NCBI GenBank assembly: GCA_028289375.1
Contig: JANQQK010000081.1
Location: 41,596-105,595 of the forward strand
DNA from: Phycisphaerae bacterium
GTDB taxonomy: Bacteria; Planctomycetota; Phycisphaerae; UBA1845
Direction of reading: 5' to 3'
Length of the DNA: 64,000 bases
Of this stretch, positions 28,152-37,090 are shown piece by piece. The notes beneath the pieces were generated by a model, which saw only the letters and a program-made list of their open reading frames with translations, was not told the DNA's origin and searched no databases. Numbering within the stretch: the first letter of the stretch is position 1; every line of letters begins with the position of its first letter. A program made the position numbers and the translations under genes.

Positions 28152-28666
28152 GTTGGATTGACAACCGATTCGAAGAGGGCTTGATCGTGACGTCGCTGGA
28201 CTGGGCGATCAACTGGGGGCGGCAGAACAGCATTTGGCCCATGACGTTTGGGCTGGCGTGCTGTGCGATTGAGATGATGGCGGTCGGGGCATCGCGGTTT
28301 GATATCGACCGCTTTGGAGCGGGCGCATTTCGTGCAACGCCGCGACAGGCGGACCTGATGATCGTGGCTGGTACGGTGACGTACAAGATGGCGAGTCGTC
28401 TGAAGCGGCTGTACAACCAGATGCCGGATCCGAAATATGTGATTGCGATGGGTGCGTGCACGGTTGGTGGTGGGCCTTACTTCAAGCATGGGTATCACGT
28501 CGTGAAAGGCGTGGACCTGGTGGTGCCGGTTGACGTGTATGTGCCGGGTTGTCCGCCGCGACCTGAGAGTCTGCTGGAGGGGCTGATGCGTCTTCAGGAC
28601 AAGATCAAGCATCAGACGCGCGCGAAGGATGCGATTTCGCGTGTGAAGGAAGAGGCACTCAACTAG
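28148..28666 (+). CDS. nuoB: NADH-quinone oxidoreductase subunit B
   Basis: A 172-aa subunit binding cluster N2, the last electron carrier before quinone. Ligands are C38 and C39 ([10 protein letters not shown]), C104 ([10 protein letters not shown]) and C135 (VPGCPPRPE). The start at 28148 overlaps the nuoA stop (ATGA). An upstream in-frame start at 28055 is rejected because it lies inside nuoA. The length and motif order are standard. Confidence 0.96.
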   Translation: MSWIDNRFEEGLIVTSLDWAINWGRQNSIWPMTFGLACCAIEMMAVGASRFDIDRFGAGAFRATPRQADLMIVAGTVTYKMASRLKRLYNQMPDPKYVIAMGACTVGGGPYFKHGYHVVKGVDLVVPVDVYVPGCPPRPESLLEGLMRLQDKIKHQTRAKDAISRVKEEALN

Positions 28667-28690
28667 TCCGACAGAAAGCAAGGCCCTGCG

Positions 28691-29224
28691 ATGACCTCTG
28701 AAGAGATTAGCGACATTCTGAGAGACACCTTCGGCGAGGCGATTACCGATTCGGTGATGGATGCTGGTCGACCTTATGTCGTGGTCGATCCCGCGAAATG
28801 GCAGGATGTTGCGGCGTTCTTGCGGGATGATCCGCGGATGCGTTTCAATATGCTCCAGTGCATCACGTCGATTGATCTGCTTGAAGAGAATCAGCTCGCG
28901 GCCATTTACGACTTCTTTTCAATTCCGACCGACACGGGCGCGGAAGTCGCGAAAATGCGGCATCACTTTGCCGTGCGGCTTGTGACCGATCGCGACAATC
29001 CGCACCTGCCGACCGTATCGCATCTTTGGCCGACGGCGGATTGGCATGAGCGAGAGGCGTTCGACATGATGGGCATCATTTTTGATGGCCACCCGCAGTT
29101 GGAGCGCATTTTGTGCCCGGATGACTGGGAAGGTTATCCGTTGCGGAAGGACTATGAGTTCCCGCTGGAGTATCACGGTATTCCAGGCACGACTGAATAC
29201 GAGCTGACCAACCCGAGACACTAG
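28691..29224 (+). CDS. nuoC: NADH-quinone oxidoreductase subunit C
   Basis: A 177-aa 30-kDa-type subunit of the hydrophilic arm, separate from NuoD rather than fused to it as in E. coli. The signature HLWPTADWHEREAFDMMGI is followed by RILCPDDWEGYPLRKDY. It contributes to the contact between NuoD and NuoI. Spacing to nuoB is 24 bases and to nuoD 15 bases. Confidence 0.94.
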   Translation: MTSEEISDILRDTFGEAITDSVMDAGRPYVVVDPAKWQDVAAFLRDDPRMRFNMLQCITSIDLLEENQLAAIYDFFSIPTDTGAEVAKMRHHFAVRLVTDRDNPHLPTVSHLWPTADWHEREAFDMMGIIFDGHPQLERILCPDDWEGYPLRKDYEFPLEYHGIPGTTEYELTNPRH

Positions 29225-29239
29225 ATTGGGCCAGGCACC

Positions 29240-30439
29240 ATGGGTGAAGTGGCGTTCGAGTCAAAACCAGACGTACTGATGGACCTTGAGAAAGCGTCGC
29301 AGGGCGACGTCCGGACCGAGGAGATGCTGGTCAACATGGGTCCTCAGCACCCAGCCACGCACGGCGTGCTTCGGGTGGTGCTTCGGACGGATGGCGAGCT
29401 GGTGCTCGAGGCCGTTCCGCACATCGGCTATCTGCATCGCTGCGCCGAAAAGATCGGCGAGAATGTACAGCCTTACCAGTACATTCCTTATACCGACCGG
29501 ATGGACTATCTGGCGGGGATGAACAACAACCAAGCCTACGCGCTCGCGGTCGAGAAGCTTGCTGGCGTGGAGGTTCCAGAGCGGGGCAAGTACATTCGCG
29601 TGATTTTCGCGGAGTTGAACCGCATCGCGTCGCACCTGGTGGCATTCGGAACGTATGGGCTGGACATGGGTGCGTTTACGCCGTTCTTGTATGCGTTCCG
29701 CGAGCGTGAGATGATTCTCGACTTGTTCGAGAGTGCGTGCGGAGCGCGACTGACGTACAGCTACCTGACGGTCGGCGGTGCGCATGATGATCTGCCGGAT
29801 CGCTTCCTCGAGGTGCTCATCGAGTTTCTGGATTACTTCGAGCCGAAGGTGCCGGAGTACAACCAGCTCTTGTCGTTTAACCACATTTTCGTGAAGCGGA
29901 CGGCTGGGGTTGGTGTGGTATCTGCGGAGGACGCAATGGGTTGGGGCCTGACGGGTCCGTGCCTGCGTGGGAGCGGCGTGAATTGGGATTTGCGCAAGAG
30001 TGCGCCATACGAGATTTACGACCGGTTTGAGTTTGACGTGCCGTTGGGCGTTGATGGCGGGACGGACGGGATTCCGTCGTCGGTGGTCGTGGGCGATTGC
30101 TGGAGTCGCTACTTTGTGCGGGTGCTGGAAATGCAGCAGTCGTGTCGGATCATTCGTCAGGCCATCGAGCAGATCCCCGACGGTGATCACATCAACAAGA
30201 AGCTGAAGAACCTGAAGATGCCGGCGGATGAAGTGTACGTCGAGATTGAGAATCCGCGTGGTCAGTTGGGCTTTTATGTGCAGGGCGACGGATCTGCCAT
30301 TCCGTCGCGTGTGAAGGCGCGAGGCCCGAGCTTCTGCAACATATCGATCCTGAATCACGTTGGTCGCGGCTGCCTGCTTGCGGACATTCCGGCGATCGTG
30401 GGCAGCACGGACATCGTGATGGGTGAAGTGGACCGGTAA
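29240..30439 (+). CDS. nuoD: NADH-quinone oxidoreductase subunit D
   Basis: A 399-aa 49-kDa subunit forming the quinone pocket with NuoB. It shows MGPQHPATHGVLR with the quinone-site His, PHIGYLHRCAEK, TDRMDYLAGMNNN with the quinone-site Tyr, RGSGVNWDLRK, and the C-terminal SILNHVGRGCLLADIPAIVGSTDIVMGEVDR. It derives from the large subunit of NiFe hydrogenases but keeps no NiFe ligands. A 108-base gap with a weak TAGAAT box (30484-30489) separates it from nuoH; a secondary promoter there is possible but poorly supported. Confidence 0.96.
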   Translation: MGEVAFESKPDVLMDLEKASQGDVRTEEMLVNMGPQHPATHGVLRVVLRTDGELVLEAVPHIGYLHRCAEKIGENVQPYQYIPYTDRMDYLAGMNNNQAYALAVEKLAGVEVPERGKYIRVIFAELNRIASHLVAFGTYGLDMGAFTPFLYAFREREMILDLFESACGARLTYSYLTVGGAHDDLPDRFLEVLIEFLDYFEPKVPEYNQLLSFNHIFVKRTAGVGVVSAEDAMGWGLTGPCLRGSGVNWDLRKSAPYEIYDRFEFDVPLGVDGGTDGIPSSVVVGDCWSRYFVRVLEMQQSCRIIRQAIEQIPDGDHINKKLKNLKMPADEVYVEIENPRGQLGFYVQGDGSAIPSRVKARGPSFCNISILNHVGRGCLLADIPAIVGSTDIVMGEVDR

Positions 30440-30547
30440 CGGTCGAATTGGCGTTTGCGGGTTTCGCGGCGGCGGAATCCGGCTAGAATGCCCGCGAATG
30501 CGTGGGCGGCGGCGGAGGTCAACGCCGCGTCATTAGGGAGCGACACC

Positions 30548-32077
30548 TTGCCACAGCTTTCGGTGCCTTGGAAGCCCAAGGCCAAACAGGAATACACGGG
30601 TCTTGCGGGATTGGTCGCCGGTATCGCGAAGGCGGTCTACACCATTGCTGCGCCGATCGTGACGGCGGCTCCGGGCATGATCATGCTTGGGGCGCTGTTT
30701 TCCGCCATTGTGGCTGTTTGGGCGCATTACCTGCTTTTTGAGTTCGTCGATGGTCTGATTGCCGGGGCTGCCAATGGCCCGGACCTAGGTCATTTTGGCG
30801 CTGCGATGACGATTCCCGAGTTGCAGGCTGGTCTGGCGAGTGCGAGTTGGCCGGCGCCGGATCTGATCTGCTACCCCATCTATCTTCTGCAATACAGTTT
30901 GACGCGTGATGTTGTTGGCATGGGCGGAATTCTCGGGTTCATCTCGATTATTCCGCTGTTTGCGATCTGGTGGGAGCGGAAGGTTGCGGGTCGCATCCAA
31001 TCCCGAACCGGGCCCATGCGCGTGGGTGGTTGGCATGGTTGGGCGCAGTGTATTGCAGATGGCGTCAAGCTATTGACCAAGGAGGACTTGTGTCCGGCTG
31101 ATGCGGATCGTCCGCTGTTCAAGTTGGCGCCTTACCTTGCGTTTGTACCCGCGATTCTGGCGTTCTTTGCGTTGCCATTTGGAACGTACTGGGTGTTCCG
31201 CGAGTTGGACGTGGCGTTGGTATTCGTTCTGGCGATGCTGAGCGTTGAGGTATTCGGTGTCATCCTGGCTGGTTGGGCGAGCAACAACAAGTGGAGCGTG
31301 TACGGCGCGATGCGTGAAGCCTGCCAGATGGTCTCCTACGAGATCCCGCTGGGGTTGGCGCTGCTGATTCCGATCATGGCTGCCGGAACGTTGAGTCTCA
31401 GCGAGATTGGCGAGATGCAGTCGGGCGGCTGGCTGAGTTGGATCGTGTTCCGCAACCCGTTCACATTCGTTGCGGCTGCTGCGTATTACGTTGCGTCGCT
31501 GGCGAGCTGCAAGCGGGCGCCGTTTGATCTTCCCGAGTCTGAAAGCGAACTGGTGGCTGGTTTTCATACGGAGTATTCCGGTTTCCGATGGTCGTTGTTC
31601 TTCTTTGCTGAGTACGCAGCCATGTTCGTGGTGAGCGGGCTTGCCGTGATTCTGTTTTTCGGCGCGTGGTACTCGCCGTTGCCGATCTCGTGGGCGGATT
31701 CGCTGGGCGACTCGCTCTTCGCGAAGGCGGCCAAGGGTGTTTTGTTCGCCGGGCCGATCTGGTTCATCGCGAAGTGTGTTTTCCTCCTGTATGTGCAGTT
31801 GTGGGTCCGCTGGACGTTGCCTCGGATTCGCATCGACCAGGTGCTGTACTCGTGCATTCAGGTGGTCCTGCCGTTGATGATGGTCGTGATGCTGGGGCAG
31901 ACACTTTATGAGTTGCTGGTGCCGGCAGGTTCGATTGTGTTCAATATCTTCAATGTGTTGCTGGCGTTGATTGGCGCGTTGGTCATGCTCGGGTTTGTCG
32001 GGATTGCCGCGTATGGATTCATGAGCGGACGGCGACTTGTCGGGTACCTGGCCGTCGATTTGAAACCTGGATCGTAG
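30548..32077 (+). CDS. nuoH: NADH-quinone oxidoreductase subunit H
   Basis: A 509-aa subunit, much longer than the roughly 325 aa of E. coli NuoH. The extra length includes an N-terminal hydrophobic segment (about residues 30-58) before the conserved core. The core is clear: FAIWWERKVAGRIQSRTGPMRVG, LADGVKLLTKED-like IADGVKLLTKEDLCP, REACQMVSYEIPL, RAPFDLPESESELVAGFHTEYSG and LWVRWTLPRIRIDQ. It links quinone chemistry to the proton channels. I start at TTG 30548 because GGGAG lies seven bases upstream; ATGs at 30455 and 30488 are in frame but have no such site. Confidence 0.92.
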   Translation: MPQLSVPWKPKAKQEYTGLAGLVAGIAKAVYTIAAPIVTAAPGMIMLGALFSAIVAVWAHYLLFEFVDGLIAGAANGPDLGHFGAAMTIPELQAGLASASWPAPDLICYPIYLLQYSLTRDVVGMGGILGFISIIPLFAIWWERKVAGRIQSRTGPMRVGGWHGWAQCIADGVKLLTKEDLCPADADRPLFKLAPYLAFVPAILAFFALPFGTYWVFRELDVALVFVLAMLSVEVFGVILAGWASNNKWSVYGAMREACQMVSYEIPLGLALLIPIMAAGTLSLSEIGEMQSGGWLSWIVFRNPFTFVAAAAYYVASLASCKRAPFDLPESESELVAGFHTEYSGFRWSLFFFAEYAAMFVVSGLAVILFFGAWYSPLPISWADSLGDSLFAKAAKGVLFAGPIWFIAKCVFLLYVQLWVRWTLPRIRIDQVLYSCIQVVLPLMMVVMLGQTLYELLVPAGSIVFNIFNVLLALIGALVMLGFVGIAAYGFMSGRRLVGYLAVDLKPGS

Positions 32078-32081
32078 GTAG

Positions 32082-32708
32082 ATGGTGTTTCTGCAACGAA
32101 GATGTTCCTTGCTTGCGTTTGCCGGAGTGATGGCTGTCGTGCTGACAATGCCTGCGGTGGCGATGGGTCAGGAATCGGCTGATTTTGAGGGCGTGCCGAC
32201 GGCGGTCCAGGGTGGGGTGCTGGAGGCGGTGCTGTTCTACATTTTTGGTGGGACGGCGCTTGTGGCGGCGTTGGGGATTTGTCTGAGCAAGAGCGTGGTG
32301 CGGATGGCGACGTGGCTGTTCGGAACGCTTGGTGCGGTTGCGGTTCTTTACCTGCTGCTTGGGGCGTTCTTCCTGAGCGCGATACAGTTGATTGTGTATG
32401 CCGGTGGCACGCTGGTGCTGTTGGTGTTTGGCGTGATGTTGACGAGCAAGTCGCCCTGGGTGCGGTTCGAGTGCAGCAAGGTGGAGCTTGCTGCCGGTGG
32501 TGGTGTCGCGGTCATGCTGTTCGCCGGTCTGTTGTCCGTGTTGACGCGGGCGGACTGGGCGGTGACGGAGGGCGCGACGACCGGCGCGACGGTCGAAGAT
32601 TTCGGCAAAGCGCTGTTGACCACGTATCTGGTGCCGTTTGAGGTGGCCAGTGTGGTGCTGCTTGTGGTGATGATCGCGGCGGCCTATCTCGCAAGGCAGG
32701 AGGGGTAG
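32082..32708 (+). CDS. nuoJ: NADH-quinone oxidoreductase subunit J
   Basis: A 208-aa membrane subunit. The core begins at EAVLFYIFGGTALVAAL and includes LGAFFLSAIQLIVYAGGTLVLLVFGVML, with the pi-bulge helix region of NuoJ. It ends EVASVVLLVVMIAAAYLARQ. Before the core stands an N-terminal extension of about 45 residues. This has a basic start, a hydrophobic stretch (LLAFAGVMAVVLTMPAVAM) and an AMG-type cleavage site, resembling a signal peptide. The gap to nuoH is only 4 bases, so the long start at 32082 is probably genuine; an internal GTG at 32217 would omit it. Confidence 0.92.
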   Translation: MVFLQRRCSLLAFAGVMAVVLTMPAVAMGQESADFEGVPTAVQGGVLEAVLFYIFGGTALVAALGICLSKSVVRMATWLFGTLGAVAVLYLLLGAFFLSAIQLIVYAGGTLVLLVFGVMLTSKSPWVRFECSKVELAAGGGVAVMLFAGLLSVLTRADWAVTEGATTGATVEDFGKALLTTYLVPFEVASVVLLVVMIAAAYLARQEG

Positions 32709-32711
32709 GGC

Positions 32712-33026
32712 GTGTTGACGATCGGTTTGATGCACTACCTGATTCTGTCGGCGGCGATTTTCTGCTGCGGCGTGTTTGTGATGATGACCAAGCGAAACGC
32801 GATCGGGATTCTGATTGGCGTTGAGCTTGTCTTGAACAGTGTGAACATCAATTTCATCGCGTTTGACCGTTACTCGCTGGTTCCGGGTTTCGATGGGCAG
32901 ATCACGGCGTTGTTCGTGATTGTGCTGGCGGCAGCGGAGGCGGCTGTGGCGGTGGCGATTTGCATGAACCTCTACAAGAACATCAACACGATCGACGTGG
33001 ATCGCGGTGACGCGTTGCATGGCTAG
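32712..33026 (+). CDS. nuoK: NADH-quinone oxidoreductase subunit K
   Basis: A 104-aa subunit with three transmembrane helices. It starts at GTG 32712, three bases after nuoJ. Conserved features are GLMHYLILSAAIF, KRNAIGILIGVELVLNSVNINFIAF (with the buried Glu of the antiporter-like channel) and IVLAAAEAAVAVAICMNLYK with the second Glu. The length is standard. Confidence 0.95.
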   Translation: MLTIGLMHYLILSAAIFCCGVFVMMTKRNAIGILIGVELVLNSVNINFIAFDRYSLVPGFDGQITALFVIVLAAAEAAVAVAICMNLYKNINTIDVDRGDALHG

Positions 33027-33032
33027 GGCGAG

Positions 33033-35381
33033 ATGAGCAATTACGAAACCTATCTTCTGGCCGGCGTTGCGATTCCCTTCGTCAGCTTTCTGATTCTGAT
33101 GCTCTTCGGCCCGCGACTGGGCAAGCCGTTGGCTGGCTGGGTTGCGGTGGCGGCGATGGCGACGTGCTGCGTGCTGGCCACGTTGACGATGGTTGGTTGG
33201 CTTGGCGAAGTCGAAAACGGAACGGCTGCCGAGATGACCGCCGCCGCGAAAGACAACCAGTTCTATTGGGCTGACCTGGGAACGGTACCCATCAATATCG
33301 GCGTGAATCTCGATTCGCTGACGGTCATTATGTTTTTCATGGTGACCTTCATTGCGACCTGGATCTTTGTGTTCAGTGTCGGGTACATGGCTGGCCACAG
33401 TGACGAGGTCGGCGGTCAATCGAAGTATCACCGCTTCTTCTGCTACCTGTCGCTGTTCGGGTTCAGCATGTTGGGGCTGATCATCAGCAGCAATCTGCTG
33501 TTTCTGTTCATCTTCTGGGAGCTGGTCGGTCTGTGCAGTTACCTGCTGATCGGGTTCTACTTCGACAAGAAATATGCGTCGAACGCAGCCATGAAGGCGT
33601 TCATCACCAACCGCGTGGGTGACTTCGGGTTCATCTTCGGGTTGATGATGGTCTACTTCTTCCTCGGGACGCTCGATCTGGACGGGGCAGCGGCTGAGTT
33701 CTCGCGGCAGTACGCTTCGAACACGGGCGTGTTTGATCCGGCGTTTACGATCAACATCTTCGGCTGGAAGGTATCGGGTGCGATGCTGGCCACGCTGATG
33801 GGGGTTGGCCTGTTTTGCGGTGCAATGGGCAAGAGTGCTCAGTTCCCGCTGCAGGTGTGGCTGCCGGACGCGATGGCGGGCCCGACGCCTGTCAGTGCGC
33901 TCATTCACGCCGCAACGATGGTCGCGGCCGGTGTGTATCTGGTCGCCCGCGTGTTCCGGTTGCTGACGCCCGAAGCGCAAATGTTCATCGCGGGTGTCGG
34001 ATGCATCACGCTGACAGCGATGGCGCTGATCGCGATCGTGCAGACCGACATCAAGAAGTGTCTGGCCTACTCAACGCTGTCGCAGCTTGGCTACATGATC
34101 TTCGGACTGGGTGTCGGTGCGTGGATTGCGGCGTTGTTCCATCTCATGACGCACGCGTTCTTCAAGGCGATGATGTTCCTTGGCTCGGGACAGGTGATCG
34201 AAGGTTGCCACCACGAGCAGGACATGCGGAAGATGGGCGGACTGATTCGCAAGATGCCCGTGACGGGCATCACGTTTCTGATCGGTGTGCTCGCGATCGC
34301 CGGATTCGGTATTCCCAATGCGCATCTTGGCCTTGGCGGCTACTTCAGCAAGGACGAGATCCTCGCCGTCGCGTGGGACCGCGCGGGTATCGGTGGTGAG
34401 GGGCATGGTCATCACGGTGACCATGGCGGTCACGGTGATGATGGCCATGGCGGCGATCACGCACTCGCCGGCACGACGGGTTTCACCCTGGTGGCCGGCG
34501 CGGGTGGTTCGCACGGTGGCGATCATGGCGGTGATTCCAGTGAAGAAAAGGGATCGGGCGCCCTGAAGCTGATGTTCTGGTGTGCCTTGATCACGGCCTA
34601 CGTGACGCCGTTCTACATGATGCGTTGCTGGTGGATGACCTTCATGGGCAAGCCGCGGGATCAGCACGTGCATGACCATGCGCACGAAAGCCCGCTGATG
34701 TTCCTGCCTCTTGTCATCCTGGCCATCTTCACGGTGGTGTCGAGTTATGCGCTGTTCAGGCCATTGATCGCGGATGCCGCGCCAGCGTTAACCGATGCGG
34801 TGCTGGTCACGTCTTACGACGGGCATGCGTACGATGCCGAACACGCGAAGGGCGCTTTAATCAAACTGGAAGCGGCCCATGACTGGTTGTTCTGGGGCGT
34901 TGGCTGGTCGTGGCTGATCATGTTTATTGTCGCCATCGTGATCTACCGAGGCGGTTTGGACTTCGCCGCGAAGATCAAGTCCGCGTTCAGCCCCATTGCG
35001 ACACTGCTCGAGAAGAAATATTACTTCGACGAGATCTACGACTTCCTGCTTGTGCGCGGGTGTCGGCTGATCGCGTCGATCTCGGCCTTCTGGGACACAT
35101 ACATCGTTGACTGGATCGTCGCGAGTTTCACGTCGAAAGTGACCGAGCGGTTCAGTGTGTTCGCCGGTCGCGGCGTTGATGCGAACATCGTCGATGGCGT
35201 GTTCAATGGGATGGCGGTGACGTCCTTCGACTTGTCGAACTTCTTCAGAAGCCCGCATACGGGGCGGATTCGCAATTACGTGTTGTTCACTGCGGGAGCG
35301 GCTGCGGTGGCAATTCTGTTGATATTGGTGTTTGATCAGATGTCTGGAACGCAGGTGGTCCTGACATCGGCGGGTGGATAA
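33033..35381 (+). CDS. nuoL: NADH-quinone oxidoreductase subunit L with His-rich insertion
   Basis: A 782-aa distal proton-pumping subunit; E. coli NuoL has about 613. Antiporter signatures include FIFWELVGLCSYLLIGFYF, GKSAQFPLQVWLPDAMAGPTPVSALIHAATMVAAG, TDIKKCLAYSTLSQLGYM, HAFFKAMMFLGSG and GYFSKDEIL. After the last motif comes a His/Gly/Asp-rich segment (about residues 455-512) with runs such as GHGHHGDHGGHGDDGHGG, absent from ordinary NuoL. The C-terminal part (KYYFDEIYDFLLVRG) is the lateral helix with its anchor. The insertion is in frame and bounded by normal sequence. Confidence 0.94.
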   Translation: MSNYETYLLAGVAIPFVSFLILMLFGPRLGKPLAGWVAVAAMATCCVLATLTMVGWLGEVENGTAAEMTAAAKDNQFYWADLGTVPINIGVNLDSLTVIMFFMVTFIATWIFVFSVGYMAGHSDEVGGQSKYHRFFCYLSLFGFSMLGLIISSNLLFLFIFWELVGLCSYLLIGFYFDKKYASNAAMKAFITNRVGDFGFIFGLMMVYFFLGTLDLDGAAAEFSRQYASNTGVFDPAFTINIFGWKVSGAMLATLMGVGLFCGAMGKSAQFPLQVWLPDAMAGPTPVSALIHAATMVAAGVYLVARVFRLLTPEAQMFIAGVGCITLTAMALIAIVQTDIKKCLAYSTLSQLGYMIFGLGVGAWIAALFHLMTHAFFKAMMFLGSGQVIEGCHHEQDMRKMGGLIRKMPVTGITFLIGVLAIAGFGIPNAHLGLGGYFSKDEILAVAWDRAGIGGEGHGHHGDHGGHGDDGHGGDHALAGTTGFTLVAGAGGSHGGDHGGDSSEEKGSGALKLMFWCALITAYVTPFYMMRCWWMTFMGKPRDQHVHDHAHESPLMFLPLVILAIFTVVSSYALFRPLIADAAPALTDAVLVTSYDGHAYDAEHAKGALIKLEAAHDWLFWGVGWSWLIMFIVAIVIYRGGLDFAAKIKSAFSPIATLLEKKYYFDEIYDFLLVRGCRLIASISAFWDTYIVDWIVASFTSKVTERFSVFAGRGVDANIVDGVFNGMAVTSFDLSNFFRSPHTGRIRNYVLFTAGAAAVAILLILVFDQMSGTQVVLTSAGG

Positions 35382-35404
35382 CGACCTGGCTGGGTGGCGA
35401 TCTC

Positions 35405-37090
35405 GTGGAAAGCTCATTGTTGACCTACATCGTATTCTTGCCGCTGGTCGGTGCGGCTGTGTGCATGTTCGTACCGAAGCAACTGGTGCGTGGCGTCGCG
35501 CTGCTCACAACGGTGGCGACCTTCCTGCTGACGTTGGGACTGATCGGGCCATTCGTTGGTGCGGGCTCTGCTGATGCTGCGGGGTTGTTCGACATTTTCG
35601 GTTCGAAATACGGCGAGAAGATGCACTTCGTGCAGCGTGCTGACTGGATCGTTGGCGATAACTTCACGATCGAGTATTTCGTTGGCTTGGATGGCTTGAA
35701 CATGCCGCTGGTCGTCCTGACCAGTTTCGTCAGTCTCCTGGCGTGTCTTGCGAGTTGGAATTTCGATTCCTGGAAGGTCAACAAGGGGGCCAAGGGTTAC
35801 TTCGCGCTGTTCCTGCTTCTTGAGACCGGCATGCTCGGTACGTTCGTGGCGCTGGATTTCTTCCTGTTCTACATCTTCTGGGAAATCATGCTGCTGCCGA
35901 TGTACTTCCTCATCGGTGTGTGGGGCGGGCCTCGAAAGGAATACGCCGCCATCAAGTTCTTCTTGTTCACTCTGGCCGGCTCGGTCTTGATGCTCGTCGG
36001 TCTGGTCGCGATGTACTTCTACAGCGCTGAGGCTGTTCTGCAGAACCCCGCTTTGGCGACCAGCTATCGGCCTGATGTTGGCGTGCTGACAACCGGCACG
36101 TTCGATCTGATCGAGTTGGCGTCGAACCAGGCCATTCAGACCTATTTCAACGCCGAGAACACATATTTCTTGGCTGAGGGCATCAAGTTTGCCCCGCTGA
36201 TGTTCATGTTCCTGCTCATCGGTTTTGCGGTGAAACTGCCGTCGTTCCCTGTGCACACGTGGCTGCCCGATGCCCACGTCGAAGCCCCAACGCCGATCAG
36301 TATGATCCTGGCTGGCGTGCTGCTAAAGATGGGTGGGTACGGGTTCCTGCGATTGTGTTATCCGATTTTCCCGAGCGGCGGGCATGCTTGGGCGTACTTC
36401 CTCGCCGTCATCGGTGTGATCAGTATTTTATACGGCGCGCTGTGTGCCATGGCGCAGACCGACTTCAAGAAGCTGGTCGCGTACAGCTCGGTCTCGCACA
36501 TGGGCTATGTGCTGCTGGGTGTGGCCGTCATGACCGAGGCGGGTGTGCAGGGGGCGATGTTCCAGATGATCGCGCACGGTATTTCCTCGCCGATGTGCTT
36601 CTTCCTTGTTGGCGTGATTTACGATCGTGCCCACCATCGTGAGATCAATCGCTTTGGTGGTCTCTGGCTGACGATGCCGAAGTACGGCACGATGGCAACC
36701 ATCGGGTTTTTCGCATCGCTAGGCCTGCCGGGCATGTGTGGATTCATTGGTGAATTGTGGGTCCTTTTGGGTGTGTTCGCCGCACGTGAGACGTTCGACT
36801 GGGCGGTGCCAATGGCGATCCTCGCAGCGGCGGGTGTCATCCTGACGGCTGGGTACATCCTGTGGCTGATTCAGCGTGTGTACCTTGGACCGGAGAAGCA
36901 GGAGTATGCCGGCTATCCGGAGGCGAACGGTCGCGAGATGCTGATCCTGGTGCCGTTTGCGGCGTTGTGTGTGCTGTTCGGAATTCTGCCCAAGCAGATG
37001 CTGTTTGATTACACGAATGGCACGCTGAACCTGATTGTTAAAACCATGGCGACGGCACCGGCGAAGTTCGGTGCGATGGCGGGGATGTGA
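35405..37090 (+). CDS. nuoM: NADH-quinone oxidoreductase subunit M
   Basis: A 561-aa antiporter-like subunit, GTG start at 35405. Visible blocks are YFVGLDGLNMPLVVLTSFV, FYIFWEIMLLPMYFLIGVWGG, KFFLFTLAGSVLMLVGL, VKLPSFPVHTWLPDAHVEAPTPISM, AMAQTDFKKLVAYSSVSHMGYV and GFIGELWVLLGVF. Key Glu and Lys residues of the proton path (WEIM, TDFKK) are present. Its stop overlaps the nuoN start. Confidence 0.95.
   Translation: MESSLLTYIVFLPLVGAAVCMFVPKQLVRGVALLTTVATFLLTLGLIGPFVGAGSADAAGLFDIFGSKYGEKMHFVQRADWIVGDNFTIEYFVGLDGLNMPLVVLTSFVSLLACLASWNFDSWKVNKGAKGYFALFLLLETGMLGTFVALDFFLFYIFWEIMLLPMYFLIGVWGGPRKEYAAIKFFLFTLAGSVLMLVGLVAMYFYSAEAVLQNPALATSYRPDVGVLTTGTFDLIELASNQAIQTYFNAENTYFLAEGIKFAPLMFMFLLIGFAVKLPSFPVHTWLPDAHVEAPTPISMILAGVLLKMGGYGFLRLCYPIFPSGGHAWAYFLAVIGVISILYGALCAMAQTDFKKLVAYSSVSHMGYVLLGVAVMTEAGVQGAMFQMIAHGISSPMCFFLVGVIYDRAHHREINRFGGLWLTMPKYGTMATIGFFASLGLPGMCGFIGELWVLLGVFAARETFDWAVPMAILAAAGVILTAGYILWLIQRVYLGPEKQEYAGYPEANGREMLILVPFAALCVLFGILPKQMLFDYTNGTLNLIVKTMATAPAKFGAMAGM

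Noticed and set aside
30448..30489. internal promoter before nuoH (TTGGCG / TAGAAT)
   Set aside because: The spacing between the boxes is about 30 bases, and alternative -35 boxes at proper distance are very weak.
32019..33980. long open frame on the minus strand opposite nuoJ, nuoK and nuoL
   Set aside because: It is antisense to three well-identified complex I genes and its Arg/His/Gln-rich translation is typical of reading hydrophobic GC-rich genes backwards.
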